The notes below the pieces were generated by a model. It had not been told where the DNA came from, searched no databases, and saw only the letters and a list, made by a program, of their open reading frames with translations. From Adineta steineri (taxonomy: Eukaryota; Rotifera; Eurotatoria; Adinetida; Adinetidae): 64,000 nucleotides of DNA. This document shows, piece by piece, positions 40,280 to 51,700 of the stretch; the first letter of the stretch is position 1, and each line of letters starts with the position of its first letter. Where the stretch lies: positions 256,651-320,650 of the forward strand of contig CAJNOI010000084.1 in assembly GCA_905250115.1 (NCBI GenBank), in the 5' to 3' direction. The translations under genes and the position numbers were made by a program.

Positions 40280-43200
40280 ATGACATCTACTAATTCAGCA
40301 AATCGTAAATCAAAACGTGATGATCCCAAACGTTCATCAGCACCTATTACGGTTGTTGCTGCTAGTGAACAACAAGTTACAAAGGTAGAGTTTATTTATT
40401 TATTTATTTTTTAATTTGTTTATTTATTTTTTTCTAGACAAAAAATGCTGTTAAACCAAATGAAGCTGTTGTATTAACTCAAACATCGAATACAATTAGT
40501 AATAAGAAACGACGAGCAACTGAAATTATTCAAAATGAAGTTTGTTTATTTTATTAAATTCGACAAAAAAGAAAATATTTCATTGGTTTGTTTATTCTTA
40601 GGTACCTTTAGCTGAACGTTTGAATGCATTTGAAAATCAAACATCAACTGGTCAATTAAATACAGAACAAAAACAACAAAGTTTATCAGCTGATAGTCTT
40701 GTTACATTACTTACTCAAGGATTACAAAGTTCTGATGCAACTTTACTTGATGTAAGTAGTAAAGAATTTGAAAAAGGAAAACAAAACGCAAAAGCAATTC
40801 TCATCTATTTCTTTTTTAAATGATTATTAATATGAAACAATATAGACAAAAAAAAGAGACGAAAAATATTTTTTTATGTATAGAAAAAAATTTGTTTGTA
40901 GAATTTTAAATTGGTGTCTTAGGATTTTCCGAATCAGAGTTAGCCTTTGATGATGAAGATGATTGTTTTTGTTGTAAACTATTACGTTTTTTACTTGAAC
41001 GTTGATTTGCTGTTGTTGATGATGAGACTGAATCAAATTCTTTTCCGCCTTGACTTTTAAGAAATGAAAATACATCACGTGAACCTGTTTCACGTGCCCA
41101 TTTAAGTGGAGAATGACCTTGATTATCCGTTGCATTTATACGAGCACCACTTTTTACAAGTAAACGTACAAGTTCAACATCATTATGAGCAGATGCAACA
41201 TGAAGAGGAGTCCAACCGGATACATCTTTAGTATTTAATTCAGCTTTATGTTTCAGTAATAGACGAACAATATCTGGATGTCCTTTTTTTTGTTAAAGAA
41301 AAAAGAATTAAAATTAACATAAGTTTTTTGTTCGTATAAATTATCTTACCGAGATCAACAGCACGATGAAGAGCAGTAACGCCATCTTTATTAACAATAT
41401 TTATATCAATATCATGTTTTACTAGAAATTCAATACAGGATACTGCGTGAACTTTAACGGCTTCATGCAAACATGTTTCACCACTATTATCTGTATTATT
41501 AATAAAATTTCTTCGAATTTCAGTATCATATTCTGCTAATGCAGTTTCTATTAAATATTTCGCCACATTATATGCTTGACCAGCAATAGCATAAAAAAGC
41601 ACATTACGTCCTTCATTATCTCGACTAAATAATTGTGCACCTGACTCAAGAAGTAAACGACATATAGCCATATTACCATAAATAGCAGCATACATTAATA
41701 ATGTTGCGGCTTTATCAGCATCAGATAAATTTGATAGACATGTTGTTCGTTCAGGCGATGAACATGAACGTAATTGACGACTTAATTCTTCAGTATTATC
41801 AGTACATATTAATGTAAATAATTTGTCAAATTTTGACGACTGTGATTGTCCCATATGGAGTAATTTTTTTATTATATAAATCTACAAAAACGCTATAACC
41901 CCTTCTCCTTTTTTTTTTCTTCTCTGTTGTTGAATAATTTGTCCGTTTGTTATATTCACATGCTTGTGCATATAGTTATACGCTTGATTGATCGTTCGTT
42001 TCTTTTTTTCTTGTTTAAACAAAGTACATTTAGAGAAATAGAGAGGAAAAAGGTAAAGAAAATGAGTATCTTACAGTTCTCATCATCATTATTATGTATA
42101 TAGCTTTTTGATGACATTTTTTGATTTTTAGCAAGTATTATGTTGTCGCAATGAAAAAATTATTGAAAAAACAGTACGTGCACTTACCATTCCAGTACTT
42201 TTGCCATTAATTGATTGTTTAAACAAATATCTTTATCAAAGTGCAGAAAAGTAAAATTAAACCTTTTCGTTTGTTTTAATTTAAGTTGAAAAATTTTCTT
42301 TATATTCCAGAGGTCTTATTGCATCAAAATGGTTACGAACTGTATTAAGTACTCATACATCATATCTTATGACAGTAAGTGAAAAAAAGAGAAAGGTTTT
42401 TTTTTCTTTTTTATAAATAAAATTTTTCTAGTGTCCGGATATAACAGAACGTCTAGGTCCCATGTATGAATTAATTGAAGCACGTACAAGACTTTATCCA
42501 AAATTAGCAAGACTTCATGGAAAATTATCACTTATTGCTTCACAAGTAAATAGAATTACTTCATATTTCGAGAAATTATTTCCTAAATAAAATTTACTTA
42601 AGATCTTTTTTTCTATTGACAGTTAGTAATCGATATCGTTATATAGATATACATGAGCAATGTCCTTAAATAACACTTTAAAGAAAAAAAAGGTAATGAC
42701 AAGAACGTTGACTTCTAATTGTCGTCGAAAGAAAATAAATGAAGCATAACATATAGACAAAAAAAAGAGGGCGTTTCTTGTTGAAAATATGACGAACAAA
42801 CTATTTCATTTATGAGAAAAAATATTGATTTGTAACCGATTACTGGATAAATACGAATTAACGCAATTTGTTCTTAGGGGCGGGACTACTCCCTTTTATG
42901 TGTAATAAAATAATAATCATACAAATAAGATATTCTTCTTATAATAGTCGAAATCAATACCTGGATATATTCATAAGGGATTTCTATTTTACCGATGACA
43001 GAAAAAAATCCTTTCAGTCTTCATTAAGAGTTATATGCATCAGTTAATCATTTTTCAATAAGTATCCAGATGTATATCTATACATAAACATTTACACATA
43101 TTGAATAATGATGCCTTAAAGTACAGATCATCATGTAAATGTTCTATGAAAATCTTAATTTCCAATACATAAAAACAATATTGATTATTTGACCTTAGAT

Positions 43201-43674
43201 ATAAATGTACTAATTTGAATTGCTGGAAGTGCAAATATTTTTATGATATCAGAACGATCACAATTTCGCATCAATAAAAAAATATGTTATTTATTCATAG
43301 ATCAATAATCGTAACAATGAATTATCAAATAGTGATGCAACTATTTCAACAAAACCATCGTTTATTTTCGAAGATGTATCTGATGAAGATATTGATGGTG
43401 ATCAAACACAAGATGAATTAGTACCCAGTCCATCAGAATATGATGAATACTCAGGTTTATCTGACGATCTTGATCTTGGTATACAAGATAATGATGATGA
43501 TGAAGATGCAGAAGAAGAAGAAATGAATGAAAGTGATGATGATGTAAGTAAATCCTTTTTTTCGATTAATTTTAAATTTAACAAAATTTTTCTTTTTTTA
43601 TGTAGCTCAACTTTGAAGGTAATGGTCATACGAACGGAAATAATAATGAAAGTGAAGATGATGATTCATCATAG
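40280..43674 (+). CDS. WDR43/Utp5-like protein reduced to the Utp12 domain, 321 aa
   Basis: Exons 40280-40384, 40438-40539, 40602-40751, 42132-42250, 42311-42374, 42432-42545, 43301-43543, 43606-43674; 322 codons. The protein matches only the C-terminal half of WDR43/Utp5, a t-UTP subunit of the small-subunit processome in the nucleolus: PLAERLNAF, SLVTLLTQGLQSSD, the helical Utp12 domain (VRALTIPVLLPLIDCLNKYL, KWLRTVLSTHTSYLM, LGPMYELIEARTRLYPKL, RLHGKLSLIASQ), then a long Asp/Glu tail. The WD40 propeller that makes up the N-terminal half in animals is absent. An in-frame TGA at 40262-40264 lies between the upstream acceptor and the ATG, so coding cannot continue 5' in this frame. Intron 3 (40752-42131) houses an antisense gene. 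Confidence 0.8.
40906..41854 (-). CDS. Ankyrin-repeat protein nested in an intron, 293 aa
   Basis: Exons (minus) 41350-41854 and 40906-41282; 294 codons. It lies wholly within intron 3 of the WDR43-like gene on the opposite strand. Ankyrin repeats begin at AATLLMYAAIYGNMAICRLL and continue through GRNVLFYAIAGQAYNVAKYL, GETCLHEAVKVHAVSCIEFL, GVTALHRAVDLGHPDIVRLL, GWTPLHVASAHNDVELVRLL and GHSPLKWARETGSRDVFSFL, so six repeats in succession. The tail is Ser/Lys-rich and basic (RSSKKRNSLQQKQ). The N-terminus MGQSQSSK fits an N-myristoylation signal (Gly2, Ser6), which would place it at membranes. No specific partner can be named. Confidence 0.88.
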
Positions 43675-43949
43675 TTGTTGATCATACTGTTTTTGTTTTT
43701 GTTTTTGTTTTCTGTTTTTTTTTGTATTATCAACGTGCTATTTCAAAAAAGAAAGACAAACAAAGGTACTCTTTCAGACTACAACATAACAATAATTTAT
43801 AATGAAATTGTTTTGCTATAAAAATCATGCCAATACATTATCACAAAAAAAGAGAGAGAAAAGTTTCATTGTCGACCAATTGTCATAGTACGAACCTAAA
43901 TGAAATGAAATGAAAAACAAAACTTAGATAAAATATTTCATACATACGA
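43675..43949. other. Intergenic between the WDR43-like gene (+) and the COQ9 pseudogene (-)
   Basis: Convergent gene ends; T-rich and A-rich, presumably 3'UTR. Nothing else recognised. Confidence 0.5.
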
Positions 43950-44960
43950 CTGTCAGTAATTCATTGGCTACTTGTGCGGTATCTGATAGAGATTGTGACA
44001 TCTAAATCATAAATTATACAAAATATCTTTAAAAAAAGATAAAGCGGTTCGTACTAAAGATCGAACAGAGCCAATTGTTTGATCTTGAAGCATATAAATT
44101 TCAGCACTTTGATATATCGTAGCAATTGATAGACGTTTTAGATACCATTTAATCTATTTAAAAGAATATAATTGACTGCATGGAATCTTTTTCTAATTTA
44201 CATCAGTTGATGTATCACCAATGCTGAGCAAAGCATCATTAGCTAAATCTATTAAACTTTTTTAAGCACGTTTTGCATTTGGAGGTATACCTTTTTGTGC
44301 TAATGCCTATAAAGAAACATATTTATTATCTTTAGTTATCTATAATTAAAAAACATATTTTGACATACAGAAAAACTATTATATCTTGCTGTGAACTTTG
44401 ATGATTATAATTAAAAACGCGTTTTTTCTATTCTTGGGTACAAAAACATGATGAAAGCTATTTCACATTTAATTATTATTCAAGGTAAAAAATCGATTAA
44501 TCGTATTATTTCTTGTGTAAAAACAATAATTTATCAATCATCATACCTGCTCCCAGGTATCACAAGTTTCAATCGATATTTAACGCCATCAAGAAGAAGA
44601 GAAGCACCTTGAATATTTTCTTTATGAGCAACAAAATTTAAAAAAAACAAAAATAATATTTTCATCGTATTATTTATTAGCTAAGTCATCATTTTAGCAT
44701 TTGCATCACGCATAAAATATTCTACAAGATCATAACTATTATAAAATAATACTTCTCTTGTTGTTAGTTGATTACATGCATTTATATCTATATCAATAAT
44801 ATCTGACATATATACATATATTGCGAATAAAATAACAAACCAGCACGAATTGCTTCCATTGATCATCCTTTCTCATGAACATATTCAAGAGATTCATACA
44901 ATATCTCATCATGTTGAATAGGAATCTCCTCGGGATCACTACTAAAATAATACATTCACA
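43950..44960 (-). pseudogene. COQ9: COQ9 pseudogene
   Basis: Exon-like blocks on the minus strand read as consecutive parts of COQ9, the lipid-binding ubiquinone-biosynthesis protein: DEILYESLEYVHEKG-stop-SMEAIRAG, SYDLVEYFMRDANAKMMT-stop, DGVKYRLKLVIPGSR, LAQKGIPPNAKRA-stop-KSLIDLANDALLSIGDTSTD, KWYLKRLSIATIYQSAEIYM with LQDQT, and a final MSQSLSDTAQVANELL. Three in-frame stops are visible: TGA at 44863-44865 (where family members have Trp, a one-base change), TAG at 44681-44683 and TAA at 44262-44264. Order and spacing of the blocks follow the normal gene, with short introns retained, so this is a decayed gene copy and not a processed one. Other copies may be intact elsewhere. Confidence 0.8.
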
Positions 44961-45017
44961 TTTACAGAGGATATAAAAATATTAGTGTAACTTGAAATCA
45001 TGAATAGTGTGCTCTTT

Positions 45018-45239
45018 TTAGGAATTACGACAAAAGAAAGAATCTAATGATTTCGAACCAGGAGGTAAACAACCGATATGTTTTGATAATTGTATCAAAT
45101 GGCAACAATGTAATCGGAGATATTCTTGATAATCAAATGTATATGCGTTATATAACATTACAGATCTATGAAATTTAAAACCATATGATGCATAATATTG
45201 ATCTAACAATTGAATCACTCATTGCATTTTAAAAGACAT
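45018..45239 (-). pseudogene. Unrecognised short open frame with an early stop
   Basis: From ATG at 45239 the frame hits TGA at 45219-45221 after six codons (MSFKMQ), then stays open for 66 codons to TAA at 45018. It includes a Cys-containing stretch (LRLHCCHLIQLSKHIGCLPP) and ends SFFCRNS. It lies directly upstream of the COQ9 pseudogene on the same strand and may be a further decayed exon or gene. No family recognised. Confidence 0.3.
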
Positions 45240-45480
45240 CATAGTTAAAATTTGTCTGTATCATATATATGTATATATTTCTTTTATTTTGAACGGTAAT
45301 ATTTATTTATTAAGTATTCTAAATAGACATTTGTTTATATGTATTTTTTTTTAAGTAAAAAAGGAAAAATAGAAGAACGAGAATATTTTTTTTGTTTTTT
45401 TGTTCAAATGATATGCAGAATTAATAATACAAAATGGTTATAATAGAATAAATAGTCTTTTTTTTTCTTTAAAACATAAT

Positions 45481-46425
45481 TTATTTTGGTTGTCTTGGTT
45501 TTTCGATTTCATTTGAATTAAATGGATTTCCTTTTGGATGTTTTTTTGTAGCAGCTGATGTATCTTGTCCACCATATACTCTTGGTCTATTTGATGCTTC
45601 ATATTTAACGGATTCACTTTGTGTTGATGATGGTTTAGCTCCTTCAAAATTTGCAGTTGGTGAAGATGGTGAAGAATAAACTTCAGAAGATGAAATTTTT
45701 GGTGCAAAAACAGCTTCTGGTGTTGGTGCAGATTTTGCTGGTGCATCCGTTTCAAAAGCTGAAGCAGCAGCTGCTTCAGCTAATTGTGCAGGTGTAACTT
45801 CTGGCTGTAATTTATGTGTTGTAGATGGATCAGCAATATTCAATTCACCTTGAGTAGTATAAACTGTTGTTTCATGTGGTTTTCCACCATTTTTATCAGC
45901 TTTTGGAACAAATTGCGTTGAATTAACACGATTAAGTTTAGCAACATGTACACTATCAGGATTTGTAGCTGACCTAAAAAAATATGTTTAAAACGTGAGA
46001 GTAATTAATTATAGATGTTTGTTTCTGAATATTAACATACCAAACTTTTCCACCACTCTTTTTAAAAGTATTTACACCAGTATTAATAGTGTCTGTTGGT
46101 TGATGATGATGTTTGAGTTCGTCTGGTATATGAGTTTCTTCCTTAGTTGTTGATGGTTTATAAAGATCAGCATGAGTATTCAGATTATTGCCATCTTTTG
46201 ATTCTTTATTTTTACTAGATAAACATCGTTTGAATATCACGTTACTTGTAGTATAACTTGCATTCTCTTTTTCAAATGCCAATCTATTATTTTTTAAATG
46301 ATTAACACTAACAGCTCGAAATAATCGAGATGTTCCAGCTAGAAAAAAAGAAACGAATTATTTTACTAATTTTTTATACTCAGTATTAATTAATACAAAC
46401 CGCTAAGAGAAATTAAACGTTGCAT
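45481..46425 (-). CDS. Hydrophilic protein with a mitochondrial-type N-terminus, 271 aa, unknown
   Basis: Exons (minus) 46401-46425, 46041-46338, 45481-45973; 272 codons. I do not recognise the family. The N-terminus, MQRLISLSAGTSRLFRAVS, is basic, hydroxylated and free of acids, as in a mitochondrial presequence, and a second basic patch (VIFKRCLSSK) could be near a cleavage site. The rest is hydrophilic and low in complexity: Asn/Lys/Thr-rich in exon 2, Ala/Ser/Pro/Thr-rich in exon 3 (AQLAEAAAASAFETDAPAKS), with PRVYGG and a charged C-terminus. There is no membrane segment. The composition is compatible with a disordered or desiccation-type protein, but no 11-residue LEA repeat is evident. 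Confidence 0.7.
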
Positions 46426-47163
46426 TGATTGAAAGTAATATGTTATTCCGATTAAAAATATAATATATTGGTAGTCTGTCTGATATAAATACAATAGGCA
46501 AATGTTTATGTCACTATAATCAACGTTATTATAAAAATACCCACCTTCGATTGTTTGTCCTAGAAAGAATTAAAAACAAAGTCAATACTTAGGTCACAAA
46601 TAATTAGATATTAAATCGATTTTAACATATTGGTACGCCTGTCATTCTATATCATATATATGCATAGTACACAAACTTCGTACGCGTACGATGAAATGCA
46701 TTACTACACTTTAGTAATTTTTTCTATTGGTTCATTGTAATCATCGTGAAAGATAATTTAAAATTTTTCATATAGATCACTTACAAAAAGATTAATTACA
46801 AAACGGTCTATTAAAATATGTGTTTATTTATCGTATACTGATTTTTTTTATATTAATTTTAAGATATTTTTTAAAAAAAAGTGCTTCGTTTGTAGTACCA
46901 TTATCTGATTGTTAGCCTTTAAATTGAGGAATCGATAGTCGTACGCGTGCCGTACAAGACGAGATGACTTATGCATGTAGTTCGTACGCACATGAATGGC
47001 ATATGTGATGTAACGTAGAACATGGAAGTGGTTTAGTTAAAATTTATTATTGGTGAATACAAATAACCATTGAGATAGATCAGAGGATTTTGATGTTGTC
47101 TATACGTGTTTAATATGTAATTTATTCAAAATTATCCAACAATAGTCTTTTTTTCTTATTATA
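46426..47163. promoter_or_regulatory. Divergent intergenic region
   Basis: About 740 nt between the unknown mitochondrial-type gene (-) and the PX-domain gene (+), so both promoters should lie here. It includes a GTACGCGTAC palindrome near 46681 and a related GTACGCGTGCCGTAC string near 46941. No exon recognised. Confidence 0.4.
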
Positions 47164-48120
47164 ATGGCATCAATGGGAAAAGATGATGATTTACGATCGT
47201 TCGATGTACCTGAAATAGCACGGCATTCTGGTGGTTATACGATATATAAAATCGTATTACTAGTAACACCTAAAGAAATAACTGAAAATAGTTACCAGGT
47301 ATGTGTAAATTGTAATAATTCAATATATTTTTGTATGACTCTTGATAAATAGTCATAGAGATGAACTAGCGAATATATAAACTATCTTTTTGTTTAGATT
47401 ATCTATTGGAAACGTTATACTGATATTAAAAAGTTGTATGATACACTTAATCGTTATCATCAAGCTATTTATCGTCCAGGAAAATTCCCTAATTTTCCAG
47501 AAAAATCAGGATATATGGGTATTTATATACAAAAGAAAAATCAAATTCATATACCTTCGAATATTGTATTTAGAACGTTTCAATCCTGCTATTATTGAAG
47601 AACGACGTGTAGCTACTAGAAATTTTCTTAATTTTGCTTTACAATATTTATATTTACGTACACATGATGCATATATAAATTTCTTTCAGGTAATACTAAA
47701 TGATAACTTATTTATATTTTCTACGAACTATTAATTCTATTGATCTAGTTTAGAAAGGTGAAAAGGTTTTCTCACCTGATGTCAATACAGATACATTAAA
47801 ACCAGAATCAGTCATTCCGCAATCATCACCAATATCCATTCCAGAAGAAGTACCAATTCCTGTACAATCGACTATAATTGATGAAAAACAAAATGAACTT
47901 TTATTAAATGTTGATGAAGAACAACCAAATATAGATCATACATCTACTAGAATACTTGACGATCTTAGTGATCTTAAATTTGATCAAAATGATGAAGAAC
48001 AAAATGCAATTCAAGCAGAACCTTTAGGTAAGAGAATATTACTATTATATTAATAAATTAGAGAGTTTATTCCATTTAGATTTATTATCAACGAGTACAA
48101 AGAGTCATGATTCGTCTTAA
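47164..48120 (+). CDS. PX-domain protein, SNX15-like, 228 aa
   Basis: Exons 47164-47298, 47398-47518, 47574-47689, 47754-48027, 48080-48120; 229 codons. The N-terminal 120 residues form a phosphoinositide-binding PX domain: FDVPEIARHSGGYTIYKIVL, IIYWKRYTDIKKLYDTL (the RY/F motif that contacts the PI3P phosphate), FPNFPEKSGYM (PxxP-type loop), ERFNPAIIEERRVATRNFL. The order and the VI(I)EERR element are those of sorting nexin 15 and its RPS6KC1 relatives. The C-terminal half is acidic and lacks the MIT domain of SNX15. It likely acts on endosomal membranes. All introns are 52-99 nt. Confidence 0.85.
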
Positions 48121-48450
48121 CACAAAAACATATTTATTTTTTTATCATCAGCAATTCATTTTATAAAGAAAACAAACTATTTTTCTTTTATTTTATATAC
48201 TAACTCATTAATTTCTACAAAAAATAAACAATCATTTAATTCTGCTTTATTCTTGATAAGAGAAAAAATCTTATATATATTAAGTAAATTATTATTGTTA
48301 AAAAATATTTTTTTCCATCTATTGGAGTCATCTATCGATTGAAAGAAACAATATAATACATAGTAATTAAAGGCATTAGATAGACTGGTAGTTGAAAGAA
48401 CGAATATAAGTAAATATAAAGTGCTTAGGTAATGATGACATGTTTGTTTA
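48121..48450. other. Intergenic, AT-rich
   Basis: 3'UTR of the PX gene and promoter of the Nudix gene. Nothing else recognised. Confidence 0.5.
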
Positions 48451-49620
48451 ATGATAATGCAAAAAATATTACAGTCAACTTTACGACGACTAAAAGTAAT
48501 GGCGTTACGTCCGGAATTTCATTTCTCATCTGTTCTTGAACATAGTGCATTAAATAATAATTTTGAATGTTTTCAAGGAAATCCATTAAATCGTCTTAAT
48601 CTTCATCGAAAATCAATAAAAGATGTTGCTCAACATACTCAATCAAGATTTTTATCATATCGACAACTTAAAGTACTTTTTGATCAAGAAAAAAAACAAC
48701 CGACTTGGTTAACCTATGAATTTTTATTTGAAAATAATAAAAATACTAATAATGAAATAAAATTAACTCTTGATCAATGTGAAATTGTTCTACTTGGCAT
48801 CGGTTCTCGATTTATTGCTGATCGACCATCATCAATTACTAATACTGAATCAACAAAAATCGATAATAAACTTCTCAATAAATATTTATTAGCTTCTGAA
48901 CCAACTCCAGATGAATATATCTATTTTGCGTTGTCAATTCCAACACAATTTGCAGATAATCTACCTGGTACTTATATGGATCTTCGATCATTATTACCTC
49001 AATTATCTGTCATTGATGCAGCTATATGTGGACAGGGACGTGCTTTACTCGATTGGCATGCATCCTATCAATATTGTGGTAAATGTGGTTCAACAACAAA
49101 TTCATTGGAAGGAGGTACACGTCGTAAATGTACGAAATGTAATAATACAATTTATCCTCGAACAGATCCAGTAGCAATAACATTAGTTATTCATTCTGAT
49201 AAAGAACATGTTTTACTTGGACGTAAAGCTACATTTCCTCCTTTTATGTTTACATGTTTAGCTGGTTTTATTGAACCAGGTGAATCAATACCTGAAGCAT
49301 GTTCACGTGAAGTTTGGGAAGAAAGTGGTGTTATTGTTGATACAAATTTAACACGTTATTTTGATTCTCAACCATGGCCATTTTTAGGTGGACAATTAAT
49401 GATTGGATGTTTTACATCAGCTATTGATGAAACAATAACATTACATGATTCTGAATTAGAAGATTGTCGTTGGTTTTCTCGAGATGAAGTTGGAGAAATG
49501 ATACAACGAAGTCGTGATGTTAATCTCGATAAAAATGATAAAGGTCTTCGTATTCCACCACCTTTTGCTATAGCACATCAATTGATTTATAACTGGCATT
49601 CGACAACACCTAAAATTTAA
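48451..49620 (+). CDS. NADH pyrophosphatase, Nudix family (NudC/NUDT12-NUDT13 type)
   Basis: A single-exon 389-residue enzyme that hydrolyses NAD(H) and related dinucleotides to NMN(H) and AMP, and in related members removes NAD caps from RNA. Seen: an N-terminal NudC-like domain, a four-cysteine zinc ribbon (C209, C212, C227, C230), the YPRTDPVAI strand, the Nudix box GFIEPGESIPEACSREVWEE continuing SGV (residues 272-294, with catalytic REVWEE), and SQPWPF (306-311), the NADH-specific signature. The signature ends LGG where most members have PxS. The first 20 residues (MIMQKILQSTLRRLKVMALR) look like a mitochondrial presequence, as in NUDT13; there are no ankyrin repeats or peroxisomal signal as in NUDT12. 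Confidence 0.92.
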   Translation: MIMQKILQSTLRRLKVMALRPEFHFSSVLEHSALNNNFECFQGNPLNRLNLHRKSIKDVAQHTQSRFLSYRQLKVLFDQEKKQPTWLTYEFLFENNKNTNNEIKLTLDQCEIVLLGIGSRFIADRPSSITNTESTKIDNKLLNKYLLASEPTPDEYIYFALSIPTQFADNLPGTYMDLRSLLPQLSVIDAAICGQGRALLDWHASYQYCGKCGSTTNSLEGGTRRKCTKCNNTIYPRTDPVAITLVIHSDKEHVLLGRKATFPPFMFTCLAGFIEPGESIPEACSREVWEESGVIVDTNLTRYFDSQPWPFLGGQLMIGCFTSAIDETITLHDSELEDCRWFSRDEVGEMIQRSRDVNLDKNDKGLRIPPPFAIAHQLIYNWHSTTPKI

Positions 49621-50353
49621 ATAACAATCTATTTTTATTTATTTATTTACTTATTCTTTTGTAAAATAAAATATCAACTTAAAGAAGTTGATATGTATAA
49701 TGTTCTATTCCATACTCTCTCATATTTGGTTATAGTAAATATTTTTGTTCCAAAAAAAGAACAGGTCAGACAGTAATACAAGATTACAGAGTACATATCC
49801 GATCTAGAATGAAGTATATATGTAGAATGGTTCGATGCATTCACTCATACGACTAATACAATAGATAAGAAAAACTATTGAAATTTTTATATAAAACATA
49901 CTTTGCTGCTAAATTTTGATTGATTTGTATGTATATAAATATTAAAATAAGACAAAATTTGATCTATAATTTTTATTAAGATATAATATTTGACATGATC
50001 GAATACTTTGTAATCCTTATGATGTTAATATTATTGGACATAATATTACTTAGATTATAATCATTCATCCATAATCACATGTCATTGCTCATCTGCAAGA
50101 CAATGATTAAATTTGGATGTTAGAAGGTCAAATATCTAATTACATATCAAACATAAATTTCAATTCAATACTATATTAAGTTTCAAGACATGTTACGAAG
50201 AACGGATGCACGAATACTTGTTATTGAAATAATAGAAATTAAGTAAAATTTAGATCTAAGATGAATTTCATAGCGCGTGAATAGAATGAATCATTACTTA
50301 CTTAATTATCTATTAAATAGATTGAAGATCATTCAAAGAAAATATAGATTCCA
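49621..50353. other. Intergenic, AT-rich, no gene recognised
   Basis: About 730 nt between the Nudix gene and the serine protease. No exon, repeat or RNA gene recognised. Confidence 0.5.
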
Positions 50354-51700
50354 ATGACTATATCTTATCTAATTCATATAACTCTTCTCTTTTTTATTTT
50401 ACTTATATCTTCTATTAATTCATGTAAATGGTCACCTACTCAATGTGGTTGTGCTTACACACCACCATCACTACATCAACGTATTGTCGGAGGCGTAGCA
50501 GCTAAAGAGCATTCATGGCCAGTAAGTTTATAGAAAATAAAATGCATATTATTAAATAAATTGGCTATAATAGTGGATAGTTGCTATTCGCCAATATAAT
50601 TCACATTTATGTGGTAAAAAAGTGAATTCTTCTTGGAGTAATAAAAACTAGAGATGTATAATTTCTAGGTGGAGTCCTGATTAGTGATCGTCATGTATTA
50701 ACAGCTGCACATTGTTTTTTAAATTATCATCCAAGCATGATCAATGCTTTTACATTTGCAATGGGTCATCATGGAAGATCTGAAAACATTTTTATTTCAA
50801 AAGCTAAACGTATTATAAATCATAAATCATATGATAGCAATGGAAGAAATATACACGATATTGCATTAGTTGAACTTGAACGAATAATTGATTTTAACAA
50901 TAAAAACATAGGCTTTATTTGTCTTCCATCAGCAGATATCAATAATAATGGAATCTATCCACCACTAGGAACGCCAACGTATGATTATAATAATAATGAT
51001 AATAAAAAAGAGATCAATCAATTATTTCTATCTTTAGATGGGTAGTAGGATGGGGTCATACAAGTTTTCATGGAACACCATCTACAGTATTACTACAAGT
51101 TTCAGTACCAATTACAAATAATAAAGGATGTACAGCAAAAGTTACTCTACCAACAAAACAACTATGTGCAGGACTTGATCAAGGTGGTAAAGATTCATGT
51201 CAAGGAGATTCTGGTGGACCACTTGTACTTGACAAAGGACAAGGAATATTTGAATTAATTGGAATTGTTTCATTTGGTGAAGGATGTGCTTATGTTATGA
51301 AACCGGGTATAAAAATAGATCAATTCTCTATGGATAAGATATTTTCTTTCGAAAATACTATTAGTATATATCCTTTCTTTTCATTACTAACGAATAAATC
51401 ATAGAAGAATAATTAAAAAAAAAAGAACAAAATATCATAATTTAGTCTTCTATTTTGCATAAAAAGGAACTATGTCTTAATTATTTCCTTTTCAATTTAG
51501 GTATTTACACGCGAGTTAGTGGATATATTGATTGGATCAATGATTTAATTAAAAAACCCATAACACATACAGCAAATACATCAAATACACCACATACTAC
51601 TGTAGTATTACCACAAGCTTTACTATCGAATGGGAATCAACGAAAATTATCTTATATATTGTTTATTTTCTCTTCAAAGTTTATTATTAATTTTAAATGA
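50354..51700 (+). CDS. Secreted trypsin-like serine protease, 328 aa
   Basis: Exons 50354-50521, 50574-50613, 50669-50978, 51038-51306, 51501-51700; 329 codons. Family S1 endopeptidase: signal peptide ([20 protein letters not shown]), a short Cys-containing propeptide, activation site QR/IVGG, then the triad in LTAAHC (His), HDIALVEL (Asp) and GDSGGP (Ser). The Asp in [11 protein letters not shown], six residues before the catalytic Ser, predicts cleavage after Lys/Arg. The acceptor of intron 1 is fixed by the need to read [17 protein letters not shown]. After the normal end ([13 protein letters not shown]) there is a Thr-rich stretch and a hydrophobic C-terminus ([15 protein letters not shown]), which could be a GPI or membrane-anchor signal. 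Confidence 0.93.

Noticed and set aside
50573-50580. Alternative acceptor GGATAG for exon 2 of the serine protease
   Set aside because: It shifts the frame; the acceptor six bases earlier gives the expected [15 protein letters not shown].
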